This document shows positions 1 through 11,344 of a stretch of DNA of 64,000 nt, piece after piece. The notes below the pieces were generated by a model. It did not search any database. It saw only the letters and a program-made list of their open reading frames with translations, and was not told the DNA's origin. A program made the position numbers and the translations under genes. How positions within the stretch are numbered: position 1 is the stretch's first letter; each line of letters starts with the position of its first letter. Source of the stretch: Staphylococcus saccharolyticus (lineage in GTDB: Bacteria; Bacillota; Bacilli; Staphylococcales; Staphylococcaceae); contig NZ_UHDZ01000001.1 of NCBI RefSeq assembly GCF_900458815.1, forward strand, positions 2,232,001 through 2,296,000, written 5' to 3'.

Positions 1-2
1 CA

Positions 3-848
3 TTAGCACAATTTTATTTCCAAGCCAAGTTCAAAGATAATGATGTTGTATTTTGTGATGCTAGATTTCTAGATCGTCCTCTTTTGAAACAAACACATCA
101 AACCAAAAATATATTTGTATTTCACAGTTCCCATTTATCAAGTAACACATTAAAAAATCTTATAAATTCACTTTAGAACATTCTAAAGGCGTATATAAAT
201 TATATAGTTCTAACTGAACAGCAAGAACGTGATATTCAAAGAGTTTATCCTATAGAAGACCAGCGTTTCAAATTAATTCCTCATTTTATAGAAATTGCTG
301 ACGATATTCATACAGAAACACATAAGAAAAAAGACCGTTTTATTTATATAGGACGTTTTAGTGCTGAAAAACAAATTGATCATTTAATTAAAGCATATCG
401 ACAATTCTTGCAAAGTGGTCATCAAACATAATTACACTTGTTCGGAAGAGATGAAGATCAACAATTGACACTAATCAAATCACTGATTTCAAAACTTCAT
501 GATAAAGTTAAAATTTTAGATTATACTAAAAATCCACTTACAGAATTTAAAACTTCTAAAGCTTCTCTATTAACAAGTAAATATGAAGGTTTCGGCTTAA
601 CAATTATAGAAAGTATTGAAATGGGATGTCCTGCACTGTCATACAACATTCCCTATAGTCCCAGTGAAATTATTAAAAATGGAGAAAATGGTTACTTAAT
701 AGAAGAAAATAATATAGATAGCTTATCTTAACATATGATTGATATTGTAGAAAACCCAATTAAAGAAGTAAAAAATCAGGATAAATTAAAATACTCAGCA
801 GCTGTAAACAACTATAAGCAATTACTTGAAGAATTAAAATTAATATAA
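3..848 (+). pseudogene. Decayed GT4-family glycosyltransferase, 5' end outside window
   Basis: Frame 3 reads as one protein from the window edge to the stop at 846-848. Three in-frame stops interrupt it, at 174-176, 429-431 and 729-731. The C-terminal half shows the nucleotide-sugar-binding region of GT-B glycosyltransferases (FIYIGRFSAEKQIDHLI, then YEGFGLTIIESIEMGCPALSY and a GENGYL motif). The closest relatives I can name are staphylococcal poly(glycerol-phosphate) alpha-glucosyltransferases of the TagE type and Gtf-like enzymes that glycosylate wall teichoic acid or surface proteins. Because the reading frame is preserved between the stops, decay looks recent. The exact acceptor cannot be told from the sequence. 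Confidence 0.8.
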
Positions 849-909
849 ATTATTTCCATCAAAAACACTATTATCAAAGTAAAAAAATTTCCTCTTCAGA
901 TATCAAAAT

Positions 910-947
910 AGCCCATTAATGAATTGATAACAAAGCATTAATGGGCT
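910..947. terminator. Bidirectional intrinsic terminator
   Basis: A 12-bp perfect stem (AGCCCATTAATG / CATTAATGGGCT) lies between the convergent glycosyltransferase remnant and the amidase gene, with A/T-rich flanks on both sides. Confidence 0.7.
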
Positions 948-1005
948 TATATTCTAAATCATTCTAGAAATAAAATATTTCTTTTATAACATAAATGTTA
1001 GTCAT

Positions 1006-1803
1006 TTAGTGAATATATTTATAATTATAAACTTGGTACGCCGGGATTGTTCTATAAGTAACATATCCTGGAGCTGCACTCCAGTTCATTTCTGAAACTA
1101 AAATACTACCGTTACTGTTGATACGCTCAACAAATGCAACGTGACCATAGTAACCAGCGTCAGTTTGTGCTATCGAACCTACAGTTGGTCTGTAGTCAAT
1201 TGTGTAACCATCTGCTACTGATGCATTATCCCAATTATTCGCATTCCACCAGTAAGTACTGATACCTTTACCTATTTCAGAACGTCTATTAAATACGTGC
1301 CAAGTACATTGTCCCCAAGTATATAAGTTTTGATGGCAAAATACTGGTGTGTAATAACCACCATTTGAACTAGAATTACTAGCTGATGAACTACCAGAAC
1401 CACCTTTACCTGGAACTTTTAGTTTTTGGCCAGGATAAATAAAGAAATTATCAAGTCCATTTAACTGCATAATTTTTTGATATGTTGTTCCATACTTCGC
1501 AGCTATAGCTGATAATGAATCTCCAGCTTTAACAGTATAAACGGAGCCACCTTTAGATGATGTCGCCTTTGAAGATTTAGATGACGACCCCGATACTTTA
1601 AGAACTTGATTAGGGAAAATTAAGTTCGAAGTCAATCCATTCAGTGACTTTAATTTAGTAATAGAAATTCCATATTTGTGAGAAATTGACCAAACTGATT
1701 CTCCACTTTTCACTGTATGTGTTGTAGCAGCTTGTGCATGAGTTGATGCTAATGCGCTAATTGCAGTTGTTCCAATAAGAGCAGTTATGTATTTTTTTTG
1801 CAC
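1006..1803 (-). CDS. sle1: LysM-CHAP peptidoglycan hydrolase (Sle1/Aaa-type)
   Basis: Secreted N-acetylmuramoyl-L-alanine amidase/endopeptidase that helps split daughter cells. The 265 residues show a signal peptide (about 1-25, ending AQA), two LysM repeats (about 27-70 and 90-133, each YTVKxGxS...), a Ser/Asn-rich linker and a C-terminal CHAP domain. The CHAP domain carries the catalytic Cys in WGQCTWHVF and the His in GHVAFVE. It starts at GTG, set by the strong GAGGAGG site just upstream. S. aureus Sle1 has, as I recall, three LysM repeats and about 334 residues, so this is a shorter version with one repeat fewer. It stands alone between two terminators, and is one of the few intact genes at this end of the window. 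Confidence 0.93.
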   Translation of the reverse strand: MQKKYITALIGTTAISALASTHAQAATTHTVKSGESVWSISHKYGISITKLKSLNGLTSNLIFPNQVLKVSGSSSKSSKATSSKGGSVYTVKAGDSLSAIAAKYGTTYQKIMQLNGLDNFFIYPGQKLKVPGKGGSGSSSASNSSSNGGYYTPVFCHQNLYTWGQCTWHVFNRRSEIGKGISTYWWNANNWDNASVADGYTIDYRPTVGSIAQTDAGYYGHVAFVERINSNGSILVSEMNWSAAPGYVTYRTIPAYQVYNYKYIH

Positions 1804-1897
1804 TTGAAATCCTCCTCTACTTTACTTTTTTATTCCCCGAATATTTATAACTCATTAATATTATACTACTTAATTATGAACACGATGTGTGTGTTTG

Positions 1898-1914
1898 ATG
1901 ACATTCTGATTACA
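1898..1914 (-). promoter_or_regulatory. Possible WalR box upstream of sle1
   Basis: On the minus strand this reads TGTAAT-N5-TGTCAT, one mismatch from the WalR consensus TGTWAH-N5-TGTWAH. sle1 is a known WalKR-regulated autolysin in S. aureus. The site is about 95 bp before the start codon. Support is sequence similarity only. Confidence 0.4.
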
Positions 1915-2129
1915 AAAATTATCATTTATAAATAATAGGATTACACTCAAATATATTTACGACTATACAAATTCATCATTATTACAATATCTTTTTTATT
2001 ACAAATTCTTAAAATATCGTTCAACTTACCTTGATTACACTTCAAATACAATTATCTCTCTATTTAAAAAGTCTTCATAATTAAAAACTATCTACACCTA
2101 TGATTGGTATCTACTCTGTTCAAACTACA

Positions 2130-2174
2130 AAAAAATCTCATAATATGAAAAATTGAATTCTACATGTTATGAGA
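2130..2174 (-). terminator. Terminator of the metNIQ transcript
   Basis: On the minus strand, TCTCATAA pairs with TTATGAGA and a run of T follows. It lies just beyond the metQ stop and closes the operon. Confidence 0.8.
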
Positions 2175-2192
2175 CGCCATTGCAAAATGATT

Positions 2193-3046
2193 TTATTTTT
2201 CGGCTAATTCGGCTAAATCTTTTTCAATTTCTTTAATCTCTTTTTCAGATAAATTTATAGCTTTCTCTACGTCTTTAGTATCTTCTTTTAATGCTTTTTG
2301 AACTTCTTTTGAATGATAAAGTTCTATAATTTTTTTGTATGTTTTATTATCTTTGTCTTTAGAATTGACAGCCCCAATATTAATATATGGTTTTACTGCA
2401 TCTGAACTTGCTTCTTCCAAATAAATTGGATCCTTTTTAGCATCTTTTCCTGCTTTGGTAGCAACACCGTTATTGATAACTATATATCCACATCAGAAAG
2501 TGCACGCGCTGTTTGTTGTGCATCGACAGCTTTAATTTTTAAATCTTTAGGATTACTTTCAATATCTTTTGTTGTTCCGTTTAATCCAAAGTTCTTCTTA
2601 AGCTTAATTAAACCTGCAGATTCTAATAACTTAAGTGCTCGAGCTTGGTTAGATACATCATTCGGAATAGCAACTTGTGCTCCTTTTTTAACATCTTTAA
2701 TGTCCTTAACTTTATCTGAATAAATACCTAAAGGGGCTAATACAGTAGTGCTAAGTGCTTCAATATTGGCACCTTTATGAGCTTTTTTATATTGATCTAA
2801 AAAAGCAAAGTGTTGGAAGGCATTTAAATCGATATCACCGTCACTAAGCGCTTTGTTTGGAACATTGTAATCTGAAAAGTGCTTGATTTCTAAATCAATA
2901 TCATCTTTTTTAGCTAATTCTTTAACTTTTTCCCAAGCCTTGGTGTCGTTGGATGCAACACCTATGGTTACCTTTTTACCATTATTACCACCACACGCTG
3001 CTAAAACTAAAATTGCAACGATTAAAAAACTTAAAATCTTTTTCAT
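2193..3046 (-). pseudogene. metQ: Frameshifted methionine-binding lipoprotein
   Basis: Substrate-binding lipoprotein of a MetNIQ methionine ABC importer. The start at 3046 follows AGAGGG and gives a lipoprotein signal with lipobox LVLAAC. The family's methionine-binding core is present (VTIGVASND, DYNVPNKALSDGDIDLNAFQH, AIPNDVSNQARAL). A one-base shift near 2480 after LSDVDI moves the last ~95 residues (NNGVATKAGKDAKKDPIYLEE...) into another frame, so the protein would lack its C-terminal lobe. It lies downstream of metI in the same transcript. Confidence 0.88.
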
Positions 3047-3089
3047 AAATGAGTTCCCTCTAAACAATTATAAAACACTTACTAGCATT

Positions 3090-3746
3090 TTAATTTCTAC
3101 GGATGACTCTAGCGATAAAATTACCTAACGTTTGTATAATTTGAACAATAATAATAAGTACAATGACTGTAATCACAATGACTATTGTATCGAACCGTTG
3201 ATAACCATAAACTAAAGTCAAATCGCCTATACCACCACCAACAGCACCCGCCATTGCTGTACTACCTATGAGACCAATAATAGCTGTAGTTATAGCTAGA
3301 ATTAATGAACCTAGTGCTTCCGGTAATAAAAAATAACGCATAATTTGAAGAGGTGATGCACCCATTGCTTTAGCTGCCTCAATAATCCCGTCATCAACTT
3401 CCAGTAAAGAGTTTTCTACTAAACGTGCGATATAAGGTGCTACATAAACCGTGAGTGGTACAATGGCTGCTGTTGTGCCGATAGATGTGCCTACCAGCAA
3501 TTTAGTAAAAGGCACTATGTCTATTAATAAAATAATGAACGGAATTGATCTTAAAATATTAATGATAGGATTTAATACTTGATGCAATATTGTATTCGGC
3601 CATATACCACTTTTTCTAGTTACCACTAATAAGATGCCAAGAGGTATTCCAATTAAAGCACCGATAACAAGTGATACTGTCACCATATACAATGTTTCAT
3701 ATAGAGCCTGTAATAATTGAGAAGAATCTAAACTTGAACCAAACAT
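3090..3746 (-). CDS. metI: Methionine ABC transporter permease
   Basis: Membrane subunit of the MetNIQ importer. At 218 residues it is full length for the family, with about five membrane segments and the EAA loop (EAAKAMGASPLQIMRYFLLPEA, positions about 120-142) that contacts the ATPase. It begins two bases past the end of the metN reading frame and runs into metQ, as in an operon. It is intact, but both partners are broken, so it probably has no working complex. Decay has simply not reached it yet. Confidence 0.9.
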   Translation of the reverse strand: MFGSSLDSSQLLQALYETLYMVTVSLVIGALIGIPLGILLVVTRKSGIWPNTILHQVLNPIINILRSIPFIILLIDIVPFTKLLVGTSIGTTAAIVPLTVYVAPYIARLVENSLLEVDDGIIEAAKAMGASPLQIMRYFLLPEALGSLILAITTAIIGLIGSTAMAGAVGGGIGDLTLVYGYQRFDTIVIVITVIVLIIIVQIIQTLGNFIARVIRRN

Positions 3747-3748
3747 AT

Positions 3749-4772
3749 TTATGTAACCTCCTCATACCGAATATGTCGTTCTGAAAGGTAATCTGTAAGT
3801 TTAAAATCATTAAAAGACTCATCATGCTCAAATCTCAACCACAAATAACAAACTGTTTCATCTTGAATTTCTGGCATAGAAGAAATAATATGTTGACGTT
3901 AAGATGATGCTTGTTGATAAGCTCATTCAATATTGGTAATTGAATTTGTTCGGAGTCTAAAAACAGTTTATAATTTGTGAAGTTTGAATCCTTTCTCGAG
4001 TTAAAAGATGCACATAACTCTTTTGAAGGCTCAGTGTTAATCACCGTCGACACAAAATTTTTTGCAGTGGATGTTTGTGGATGACTAAAGACATCTTTAA
4101 CTGTCCCCATTTCTATCACTTCACCATTTTCCATAACAGCTACACGATGACAGATTTTTTGAATTACACTCATTTCATGCGTAATCATCATAATCGTCAC
4201 ACCAAATGTTCAATTCACATTGCTTAATAAATTTAAAATTGAGCTTGTAGTAGCTAGATCCAGTGCACTTGTCGCTTCATCACACAATCATATTTTAGGA
4301 TGCGTCACTAATGCTCTTGCGATGGCCACACGTTGTTTTTGTCCACCTGATAATTCATCTGGAAATTGATCTTTTTTATCAGCAAGCCCTACAAATTCTA
4401 GCATTTCGTCAACTTTTTCCTTAATTTCTTTCTTATTTGTCTTACTTAAAATAAGCGGTATCGCAACATTTTTATAGACTGATTTAGAATTAAGCAAATT
4501 GAAATGTTGAAAAATCATACCGATATCTTTTTTAATATGACGCAAATCTTTCTCTTTATATGTATCAATCTCATGACCATCAACAATAACTTGACCATCA
4601 GATACTTTCTCAAGTTGACTGCCTAACCGAACTAATGTACTTTTACCAGCACCACTATAGCCAATCACACCAAAAATATCATGTTGGTCAATCTTAAATG
4701 ATACATTTTTTAAAGCTTGAATAGTTTCTCTTTTTTGTGAAAAACTTTATTAACATTTTTAAATTCAATCAC
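3749..4772 (-). pseudogene. metN: Broken methionine ABC transporter ATPase
   Basis: ATPase of the methionine importer. The likely start is the GTG at 4772 after GGAGGGAG. A frameshift follows about 12 codons in. Walker A (GYSGAGKS), the Q-loop region (MIFQHFNLL) and the signature LSGGQKQR are readable. In-frame stops destroy the Walker B stretch near 4285 and again near 4210. Another frameshift near 3860 displaces the C-terminal regulatory domain, whose true end (YLSERHIRYEEVT) stops at 3749 next to metI. At least four lesions show it is long dead. Confidence 0.9.
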
Positions 4773-4818
4773 CTAATCTCTCCCTCCAATTTCCGATTAC
4801 AATTATCTGAATATTTGA

Positions 4819-4847
4819 ATTATATTGAATTGACGTCGCACCGTCAA
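4819..4847 (-). promoter_or_regulatory. metN promoter overlapped by a perfect palindrome
   Basis: Minus strand: -35 TTGACG (4842-4847), 17-bp spacer, -10 TATAAT (4819-4824). The -35 and the start of the spacer form the perfect inverted repeat TTGACG-N6-CGTCAA (4830-4847), a plausible repressor operator. A GGAATT further upstream could be part of a CymR site, but I see no full match. Confidence 0.6.
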
Positions 4848-4954
4848 CACGCTTTTTGATTTTTCTAAAATTAATTAATATTCCGAAAAATTATATTCTA
4901 CAAATAGTTACTTATCTCAAAAATTCTGTTAAATACACAATTCCAAAGTAAATA

Positions 4955-5005
4955 TAAAACAAGAGATTAAGACGCAAAACGTTTTATTTCATCATCTTAA
5001 TCTCT
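4955..5005 (-). terminator. Terminator after mccB
   Basis: An 11-bp perfect stem (AGAGATTAAGA / TCTTAATCTCT) followed on the minus strand by TTGTTTTATATT. It separates mccAB from metNIQ. Confidence 0.75.
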
Positions 5006-5017
5006 AACGAAATGATA

Positions 5018-6136
<1,119 letters not shown>

Positions 6137-6144
<8 letters not shown>

Positions 6145-7050
6145 AATCATTACTCTCCTTATAATTAAATATTTGTTTAGACATGTAGCGATCACTGCCA
6201 TCTGGGAATATGGTTACAATCACACCTTGCTGAACTTGTTTTTTCAACTCTAGAGCACCTTGCAATGCAGCCCCTGAAGAACTTCCTACTAAAAACCCTT
6301 CTTTATTTGCGAGAAGTTTGACGTTATTAAAAGCGTCTTGATCTTTCATTGTAAAAATTCCATCTACTAATTTTTTATTTAAAAATGAAGGCCATTTCTC
6401 AGAACCAATGCCCTCCGTATCATGAGCATGACTTGGTCCACCATTCAAGACTGAACCTTCTGGCTCTACAATATAATTCTTAACTTGATAATCTTTCAAA
6501 TGTTGTGCCACACCGGTAAAAGTTCCTCCAGATCCTACCCCTGCAACAAAATAATCTATGTGGTTAAGTTTCTCTGTTAATGATTGAGCAAGTGTATGTG
6601 TGTAAGCATTAGGATTATCTTCTGAGCCAAACTGATTCATATATAACGCATTGTACTTTTTTGCGTATGTTTTGGCTTCTCCTTGCGCACCTATCATTCC
6701 CTCTGATTTCTGGGTACGTCTTACATCCGCTCCCAACGCTTTCATTGAGAAATTTTTTCCTCAGCAAAACCTTTAGGTGCAAATATGACACACTTCACTT
6801 TATAGCGGTTTGCAGCAATTGCTAGTCCAATACCAGTACCAGTATTTCCGGCTGATGCCTCAACAATTGTACCTCCTTTTTTGAGGCGCCCGTCTTTAAT
6901 AGCTTTTTCAATTAAATATTTTCCCAAACGATCTTTAACGCTACCTCCGGGATTAAATTGTTCGAGTTTGGCGTATATTTGAACTCGTTCATCACTAAAA
7001 CTCTCTAATAACACGAGAGGTGTTTGCCCTATTAAATCAAATACAATCAT
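6137..7050 (-). pseudogene. mccA: Frameshifted cystathionine beta-synthase-like PLP enzyme (MccA/CysM)
   Basis: Fold-type II PLP enzyme that condenses homocysteine with O-acetylserine in the mccAB pathway. The N-terminal part has the PLP lysine motif (FNPGGSVKDR) and the substrate loop EASAGNTGTG. The C-terminal part has the phosphate-binding glycine loop GVGSGGTFTG and FLVGSSSGAA. A one-base deletion near 6745, after EEKIS, splits the protein into pieces of 102 and 202 residues that overlap by 4 bp. The overlap could mimic translational coupling, but the two halves form one continuous domain, so I call it broken. Confidence 0.85.
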
Positions 7051-7382
7051 TTTTATTTCGTTCAGCCAACATTCCCAGTATTATCTGAACTCAACCCACT
7101 TTCTATCTTTGTCAGTTATATAAATACTACTTAACCGATATGAATTGTAACTTAAAGAACTTCTCTTTGCAATTTTACGATGTTCAATTCATTTAACATT
7201 AGCTTGTCATATACTATTTTCAGTTAAATAATTTTTGCAATTTCAAAATAACTAAACTTGTATGAGAATAAATGTTTAACATGTTATCATAAATGTGAAT
7301 ATTACTAATTGTATATATTTGTATTATGTTATTAATAATAATCAAGCAATACGACATTATATACTAAAGGAGATTATTTATT
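7051..7382. other. Intergenic, divergent promoters only
   Basis: AT-rich spacer between the leftward mcc operon and the rightward pentapeptide-repeat gene. I see no ORF or hairpin of note. The last 15 bases carry the AAAGGAG ribosome site of the next gene. Confidence 0.5.
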
Positions 7383-7922
7383 ATGGCGAAACAAGACTTA
7401 TCCTTATCAGTTTTCACTAAAGAAAATTATAAGAATCTCCGTTATACATCTTCCAATTTTAAAAGTTCTATGTATGACGAATTAGAAGTGAATAAAAGTC
7501 GTTTTAAAAACTGTAATTTTAACGAAGGCATTTTTAAAAATATTAAAGCGATTTGCAACAGTAAATTTACAACTTGTGGGTTTAACAACTGTATTTTTGA
7601 AAATGTAAACTTTTATAAAAATCAGTTTAAAGATTCTACTTTTGTTAATACATCCTTTAACCAATCAGTTCTTAATAATCTCGTATTTCAAGATATTTTA
7701 TTCGATAGTAATCTTATTCGTGATATTAAATTGAAAGATATAGTATTTAAAAATATAAATTTTAAAAATGTTGATATTGAAACTTCTTCATTTGAAAACA
7801 TAAAATTCAAAAATTGTGAATTTAATAATGTGACAATTAAAAATTCTACAATGTCTCAAAAATTAATGAATGAACTACAAAAGCATAATGTCATACTTGA
7901 AAATATACAAAATACTTTTTAA
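7383..7922 (+). CDS. Pentapeptide-repeat protein
   Basis: 179 residues built almost entirely of degenerate five-residue repeats with aromatic or leucine centres (for example FKNCNFNEGIFKNIK, FNNCIFENVNFYKN, FKNVDIETSSFENIKFKN). This pattern folds as a right-handed square beta-helix. Start ATG with AAAGGAG 9 bp upstream. No signal peptide or membrane segment. Members of this fold are mostly of unknown role; some mimic DNA and protect gyrase, but nothing here points to that. It stands alone and is intact. Confidence 0.8.
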   Translation: MAKQDLSLSVFTKENYKNLRYTSSNFKSSMYDELEVNKSRFKNCNFNEGIFKNIKAICNSKFTTCGFNNCIFENVNFYKNQFKDSTFVNTSFNQSVLNNLVFQDILFDSNLIRDIKLKDIVFKNINFKNVDIETSSFENIKFKNCEFNNVTIKNSTMSQKLMNELQKHNVILENIQNTF

Positions 7923-8033
7923 CAACGAAAATTCTTATAGCGGGCTAAACTTAGTAAATCTTAGATACAATTTGATCCATATGGGATAGTATTGATAAAA
8001 ACCGAAACGTTTAAATATCATGGGGGCTTTCAT

Positions 8034-8565
8034 ATGATTGAAAGTGACCGTTATTCAAAATTTGATAAAAGTAATATTAAGAGAGAGGATTTAGTATCTT
8101 TTAAAGAGATTGAAGAAATCATTAATAAGATCAAAACCAATGATAGACAATCTCAAGACGGCAAAGCCATACAATATAAAGTTGAAACTCATTTAAAAGA
8201 CTGGAAAAATTACTTAAAAGACGAATATAGACCCGATAATCAACCTGAAAAAAACGTTTAGATCAGAGTCTTAAATGATTTGGAAGCTGCTTTTAATTAT
8301 AAAGACGGGACCAAAGTGACAAGTTTATTGGAGCCAGCTTATCAACGTAGTAAAAAAAGATTTGCCATATGGAAGAGCGCTAATTATTTATAGTTAAGAT
8401 AATATCGTTCAACGTGCTCAAACGTTTTATGATAAAACTGCAGAAAATGAGAAGTTAGCAAACTTTATTTTAGATAAAAATATCGAATTAAGTGAAGAAA
8501 TAATGTTAAATGATTTTATTAAACTACTGAAACTTCATAAAGCATATTTGGAAACACTATTTTAG
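8034..8565 (+). pseudogene. Decayed gene of unknown function
   Basis: A 75-codon reading frame starts at ATG 8034 after GGGGG and reads IESDRYSKFDKSNIKREDLVS up to a stop at 8259-8261. In a shifted frame, highly charged helical sequence continues (NDLEAAFNYKDGTKV, then AENEKLANFILDKNIELSEE) to a stop at 8565, interrupted by stops near 8395. The continuity of composition suggests one original protein of about 175 residues. I do not recognise the family. Confidence 0.5.
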
Positions 8566-8600
8566 TAAAAAAATCAAACTTAAAGGATTTATTTACGCAA

Positions 8601-8628
8601 AAAACCTGAGACATCAATCAATGTCTCA
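8601..8628 (-). terminator. Terminator of the sodium-dependent transporter gene
   Basis: TGAGACAT pairs with ATGTCTCA, and T6 follows on the minus strand. It lies downstream of the transporter that ends at 8804. Confidence 0.65.
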
Positions 8629-8803
8629 AGCATTTCTATGTATTGGTAGTTGATGACTAAATTGAAAATGCGCTTATATTAAGCTTTTTTCAACTATAGT
8701 TCGGAACTCAACTTATCGGGATAGGACAACGAATTCAATTCAAATTCTGTCTCACACCCACGCACACTACTTAAGCAAAGCATCTTATTATATTTTGCTT
8801 TTT

Positions 8804-10132
8804 TTATATTAATTGCACTATAAAGACTAAAACAATAATGATTGGCATCACAAACTTAATTAAGTAATACCATGGTAAAAATAATTTGAATTTGTCTTTA
8901 CCAAAGTTCTCTTTCAACAACGTTTTATCTAACAATTGGCCAACTACCAATGTCGTACCTAAAGCTCCCAATGGCATAAGTATATTAGATACAATGAAAT
9001 CCATGTTATCAAAAATTGTACCTGCGCCAAATATTACTTCACGTAGACTACTAAAAGATAAAGTAGATGGAATGCTAATAATAAATACAAATATACTTCC
9101 TATAACTGCCACTTTTTTTCGTTTACTATTATCATTCTTAGAAAAGTTTGACACATTTAACTCTAATAAAGAGATAGAAGACGTTAATGCAGCAAATAAG
9201 AATAACAATAAAAATATAAAATAAAAGATAGCACCAAAATGCATTTGATTAAACACTAAAGGAAGCACTTTAAATAATAGTCCCGGTCCTTCTTGGGGGT
9301 GGTACCCAAATGTTTTTAGAGCAGGGAATATGGCTAAGCCTGCTAAAATAGAAATTAAAATGTTCATCACTACAATTGAAAATGCTGATGATTTAATTGT
9401 CATTTCTTTTGGAGCATAACTTGCGTACGTAATCATACCAGTTGTCCCTAGTGATAAAGTGAAGAATGATTGTCCTAAAGCAAATAATACGCCTTCTACA
9501 GATATATCATCTACTCTTGGTTGCAGTATATAACGAATACCGTCTACCGCACCGTCTAAAGTTAAAGATTTAGCTACTATAATAATCAAAAAGACAAATA
9601 ATAAAGGCATCATAATTTTAGAAGCTTTTTCTAAACCTTTTTCCACACCAAGCATCACAATAATCATTGTTAAAAATATAAAAACACCTTGTCCTATTAC
9701 TGTTAGCCAAGGATTACTAATAATTTCTTCGAATTTGATATCTATTAAAGATACTGATTTTAACGAAAGTGCCTGTATAATCACATTGCCTATATAAATG
9801 ATAATCCAGCCACCGATGACACTATAGAAACCAAACAATATAAATACTGCTAAGTTACCATTCCAACCGATGATATTAAGCCACTTTTTTTCAGTTAATT
9901 TTTTATATATTTGAGTCGTATACGTATGTCCCATCTTACCAACAGTAAATTCCATAATAAGTAGTGGAAGGCCTACAAAGATGGTGAAAATTAAAAACAT
10001 GAATAAAAATGCACCACCGCCATATATCCCAGCCATATATGGAAATTTCCACATTGCCCCTAATCCAATAGCAGAACCTGCGCTAGCTAGGATAAAACCA
10101 GTAGATGTCTTCCAATGTGAATGGTTACTCAA
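8804..10132 (-). CDS. Neurotransmitter:sodium symporter (SNF) family transporter
   Basis: 442-residue membrane protein of the LeuT/SNF fold, which moves amino acids or related solutes with Na+. The N-terminus carries the family hallmark GSAIGLGAMWKFPYMAG (TM1, Na+ and substrate site). About eleven further hydrophobic segments follow, including the TM6-like GQSFFTLSLGTTGMITYAS and TM8-like LTSSISLLELNV. Full length, intact, starts at ATG. The substrate cannot be told from sequence. It is the only intact transporter between the decayed sulfur and mps loci. Confidence 0.88.
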   Translation of the reverse strand: MSNHSHWKTSTGFILASAGSAIGLGAMWKFPYMAGIYGGGAFLFMFLIFTIFVGLPLLIMEFTVGKMGHTYTTQIYKKLTEKKWLNIIGWNGNLAVFILFGFYSVIGGWIIIYIGNVIIQALSLKSVSLIDIKFEEIISNPWLTVIGQGVFIFLTMIIVMLGVEKGLEKASKIMMPLLFVFLIIIVAKSLTLDGAVDGIRYILQPRVDDISVEGVLFALGQSFFTLSLGTTGMITYASYAPKEMTIKSSAFSIVVMNILISILAGLAIFPALKTFGYHPQEGPGLLFKVLPLVFNQMHFGAIFYFIFLLLFLFAALTSSISLLELNVSNFSKNDNSKRKKVAVIGSIFVFIISIPSTLSFSSLREVIFGAGTIFDNMDFIVSNILMPLGALGTTLVVGQLLDKTLLKENFGKDKFKLFLPWYYLIKFVMPIIIVLVFIVQLI

Positions 10133-10278
10133 AATACCAACTCCCTTTAAAGCGCTAAAGTGTTTGAATACTCAAATTTCACTTTATCATGAGTTTATTT
10201 TATGTGCAATGTACCTATAGATTGTCAGAATAATTAGATTTAAACTAATTTTAAGATTCAATTCATTTTTGTTTGAGT

Positions 10279-10521
10279 TTAATCAAAATCATAAACTATA
10301 TTTTGACCTTCACTTACTTCTTCTATGTCTAAACTTTCAATATGATCAACATTAATATAATGAATAACATCCTTTTTAATAAATAAGTATGGTAGTTCAT
10401 CGAATTCATCTATTATTCGACTTACACAAGTATCGTACTCAGGACCATTTTCAAATGTTTTAAATTCAGTATATGTTTGACCAGAAACAGTTGTATAAGT
10501 TACTAAAAAAGTTCGTTTCAT
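10279..10521 (-). CDS. Small hypothetical protein
   Basis: 80 residues, acidic, soluble, no signal peptide; starts MKRTFLVTYTTVSGQTYTEF. AAGGAG lies 9 bp before the ATG. The C-terminal half reads IKKDVIHYINVDHIESLDIEEV. It sits 31 bp downstream of the esterase gene on the same strand with no terminator between, so it is probably co-transcribed. I do not recognise a named domain. Confidence 0.65.
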   Translation of the reverse strand: MKRTFLVTYTTVSGQTYTEFKTFENGPEYDTCVSRIIDEFDELPYLFIKKDVIHYINVDHIESLDIEEVSEGQNIVYDFD

Positions 10522-10552
10522 ATCATTAAACTCCTTGCTTTATATATACTAT

Positions 10553-11281
10553 TTATCGCTTAAAAAATTGAATAATTGCTTGTTCTACTTTTTCTACACC
10601 TTCCCCATGTGTCATGAGATGACCGCTTTGTGCAAATGATTCTAATAACTTATCGTCGCTGTTAATATGATTATAAATATATTGTGCGCTTTCTGCATAT
10701 AATTCATCATCTTTTTCACCATATAATATACTTGCAGTCGATGTAATTTGTTTCAGATTAATCATTATTTCATCTATCACACGCTGAAAGATTTCAATCT
10801 CATTATTATAATGTAGAATCGTATCCATTTGTTGACATCGTTCACCTTCATCTAAACTTAAAATTTGATTCATTCTCTGACCATATCTTTCAAGTCTCCA
10901 GGCTATCTCACTTTCTCGCTTTTTGTCAGGGGCAGACATCACAGCAATACGATCTAATTTAAATCGCTCTGCAAGTCTTAGAGTAAATAATCCACCTAAT
11001 GAAACTCCAGTTGCGCTGATGGTTTGATAACCTTCATTTTCCAGAAAATGATACGCGTTAATCACTTCATTCCACCAATCATTAATATCATACTGAGTAA
11101 ATTTACTTAGCGGTAATCCATGACCTGGATAATTAGGTACGTAACACGTAAATCCTTCTTCATTAAGTAACGTGGCTAGATGTTTAACATCTCGCACAGT
11201 ACCGGTAAATGAGTGCAATAATAAAATTGCTCGGTAGCGATGACCTTTTAGATAAATAGACTGAGGTGATTTAATCTTCAT
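10553..11281 (-). CDS. Alpha/beta hydrolase, carboxylesterase Est30-like
   Basis: 242-residue cytoplasmic serine hydrolase. The oxyanion/N-terminal segment LLLHSFTGTVRDVKHLA is followed by the nucleophile elbow GVSLGG (Ser about residue 95), an acid region (YGEKDDELY) and the catalytic His in SGHLMTHG near the end. These features match bacterial monoacylglycerol lipase/carboxylesterase Est30 enzymes, which hydrolyse short acyl esters. Start ATG at 11281. No signal peptide. Natural substrate unknown. Confidence 0.85.
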   Translation of the reverse strand: MKIKSPQSIYLKGHRYRAILLLHSFTGTVRDVKHLATLLNEEGFTCYVPNYPGHGLPLSKFTQYDINDWWNEVINAYHFLENEGYQTISATGVSLGGLFTLRLAERFKLDRIAVMSAPDKKRESEIAWRLERYGQRMNQILSLDEGERCQQMDTILHYNNEIEIFQRVIDEIMINLKQITSTASILYGEKDDELYAESAQYIYNHINSDDKLLESFAQSGHLMTHGEGVEKVEQAIIQFFKR

Positions 11282-11344
11282 TTCCTAATTCCACTCCTAA
11301 TTGAATAATTAACTTTAACATAGAGATTGTGACATTAATAAGAT

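Noticed and set aside
4750..5017. S-box or T-box riboswitch upstream of metN
   Set aside because: No SAM-aptamer core, no T-box sequence and no leader terminator on the sense strand; only a promoter with a palindrome.
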